DNA of 46,159 nt from Gammaproteobacteria bacterium RIFCSPLOWO2_12_47_11. Its GTDB lineage: Bacteria > Pseudomonadota > Gammaproteobacteria > Eutrophobiales > Eutrophobiaceae. The notes beneath the pieces were generated by a model. It saw only the letters and a list, made by a program, of their open reading frames with translations. It ran no database searches and had not been told where the DNA came from. The stretch is taken from the NCBI GenBank assembly GCA_001801885.1, contig MGYU01000084.1, positions 1 to 46,159 on the forward strand. Reading direction: 5' to 3'. A program made the translations under genes and the position numbers. Positions 45,930 to 46,159 of this stretch are shown here, piece after piece (the first letter of the stretch is position 1; every line of letters begins with the position of its first letter).

Positions 45930-46159
45930 ATGCAACAACGTTATATCCAGTCGCGCGTCTTGCCGGTTATTGCAATCACGGCATTATTTACCGGTCATCT
46001 CCAGGTTGCCCTGGCGGAAGAAGAATCCGTCATGCGGGGAGTATTGTCCCAGGTGAATGTCATCGGCGATCCCGCCGCCATCTATACCATTCCGGGTTCG
46101 GCCCATTACATCGATTATGCCTCCCTGAAGGAGTTCTCCTACGACGACATCAATCGGGT
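45930..46159 (+). CDS. TonB-dependent siderophore-type receptor (5' part only)
   Basis: The frame runs from the ATG at 45930 to the window edge (76 complete codons). It has a signal peptide (VIAITALFTGHLQVALAEE), a TonB-box-like start (LSQVNVIGDPAAIYTIPGSAHYID) and then YDDINRV, the opening of the plug domain as in FecA-like receptors. A ribosome binding site AGGGGAAA lies before the ATG. The Fur box just upstream points to iron uptake. It is not listed in the ORF track. Confidence 0.85.
   Translation, partial: MQQRYIQSRVLPVIAITALFTGHLQVALAEEESVMRGVLSQVNVIGDPAAIYTIPGSAHYIDYASLKEFSYDDINR

Overview
The window reads as chromosomal DNA of a gammaproteobacterium of moderate GC. The evidence is a FimV/HubP gene beside asd and leuB, the dapC-dapD pair, the glmM-ftsH-rlmE and greA-carB-carA blocks, a perfect FNR-type site and a near-perfect Fur box. 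I cannot name the genus from the sequence alone. No rRNA, tRNA, CRISPR array, prophage or complete insertion sequence was found.

Layout. 1-5515 (minus): the N-terminal 905 codons of FimV, a free-standing copy of its N-terminal domain, asd and leuB. 5516-5920 is non-coding and packed with short hairpins. 5921-10043: an EamA exporter divergent from dapC-dapD and a membrane diguanylate cyclase. 10071-19238 (minus): glmM, ftsH, rlmE, greA, carB and carA. Four minus-strand gene junctions (asd/leuB, glmM/ftsH, rlmE/greA, carB/carA) hold imperfect inverted repeats built from degenerate 7-bp words. 19375-24963: the most interesting locus, a class II glutamine amidotransferase-type hydrolase divergent from a tightly overlapping operon of C39-like peptidase, RLAN/RimK ATP-grasp ligase, GCS2-type ligase, N-formylglutamate amidohydrolase-like hydrolase and Rieske protein. 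25110-27332: a SulP transporter fused to STAS and cyclic-nucleotide-binding domains.

27555-29016 is a decaying patch: a Y-family polymerase gene broken by one in-frame TAA, next to a 5' remnant of what looks like a leucine-carboxyl-methyltransferase-family gene. 29056-31292: a DUF4124-type membrane protein and a Ser/Thr kinase with Sel1 repeats. 31428-34726: an orphan secreted protein, an AT-rich regulatory gap with an FNR-type palindrome, and a TonB-dependent receptor. 34764-35316: a short element with inverted termini and a frameshifted GreB-family gene. 35392-39025: two unknown membrane-anchored proteins and a PP2C phosphatase/atypical kinase pair. 39095-40805: a DsbA-fold protein lacking CxxC and a Vgb-like propeller. 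41106-45724: a MacA-MacB-TolC-type tripartite exporter. It is followed by the start of a second TonB-dependent receptor under a strong Fur box.

How the parts fit. Asd, DapC and DapD feed lysine and peptidoglycan precursors, and GlmM supplies glucosamine-1-phosphate for the cell envelope. CarAB makes carbamoyl phosphate. The 19-25 kb locus combines two peptide-bond-forming enzymes with three hydrolases and an iron-sulfur protein. That is the logic of making and trimming an amino-acid-conjugated small molecule or modified peptide, but product and substrate are unknown. The MacAB-type exporter next to a Fur-controlled receptor could handle a siderophore, which is inference only.
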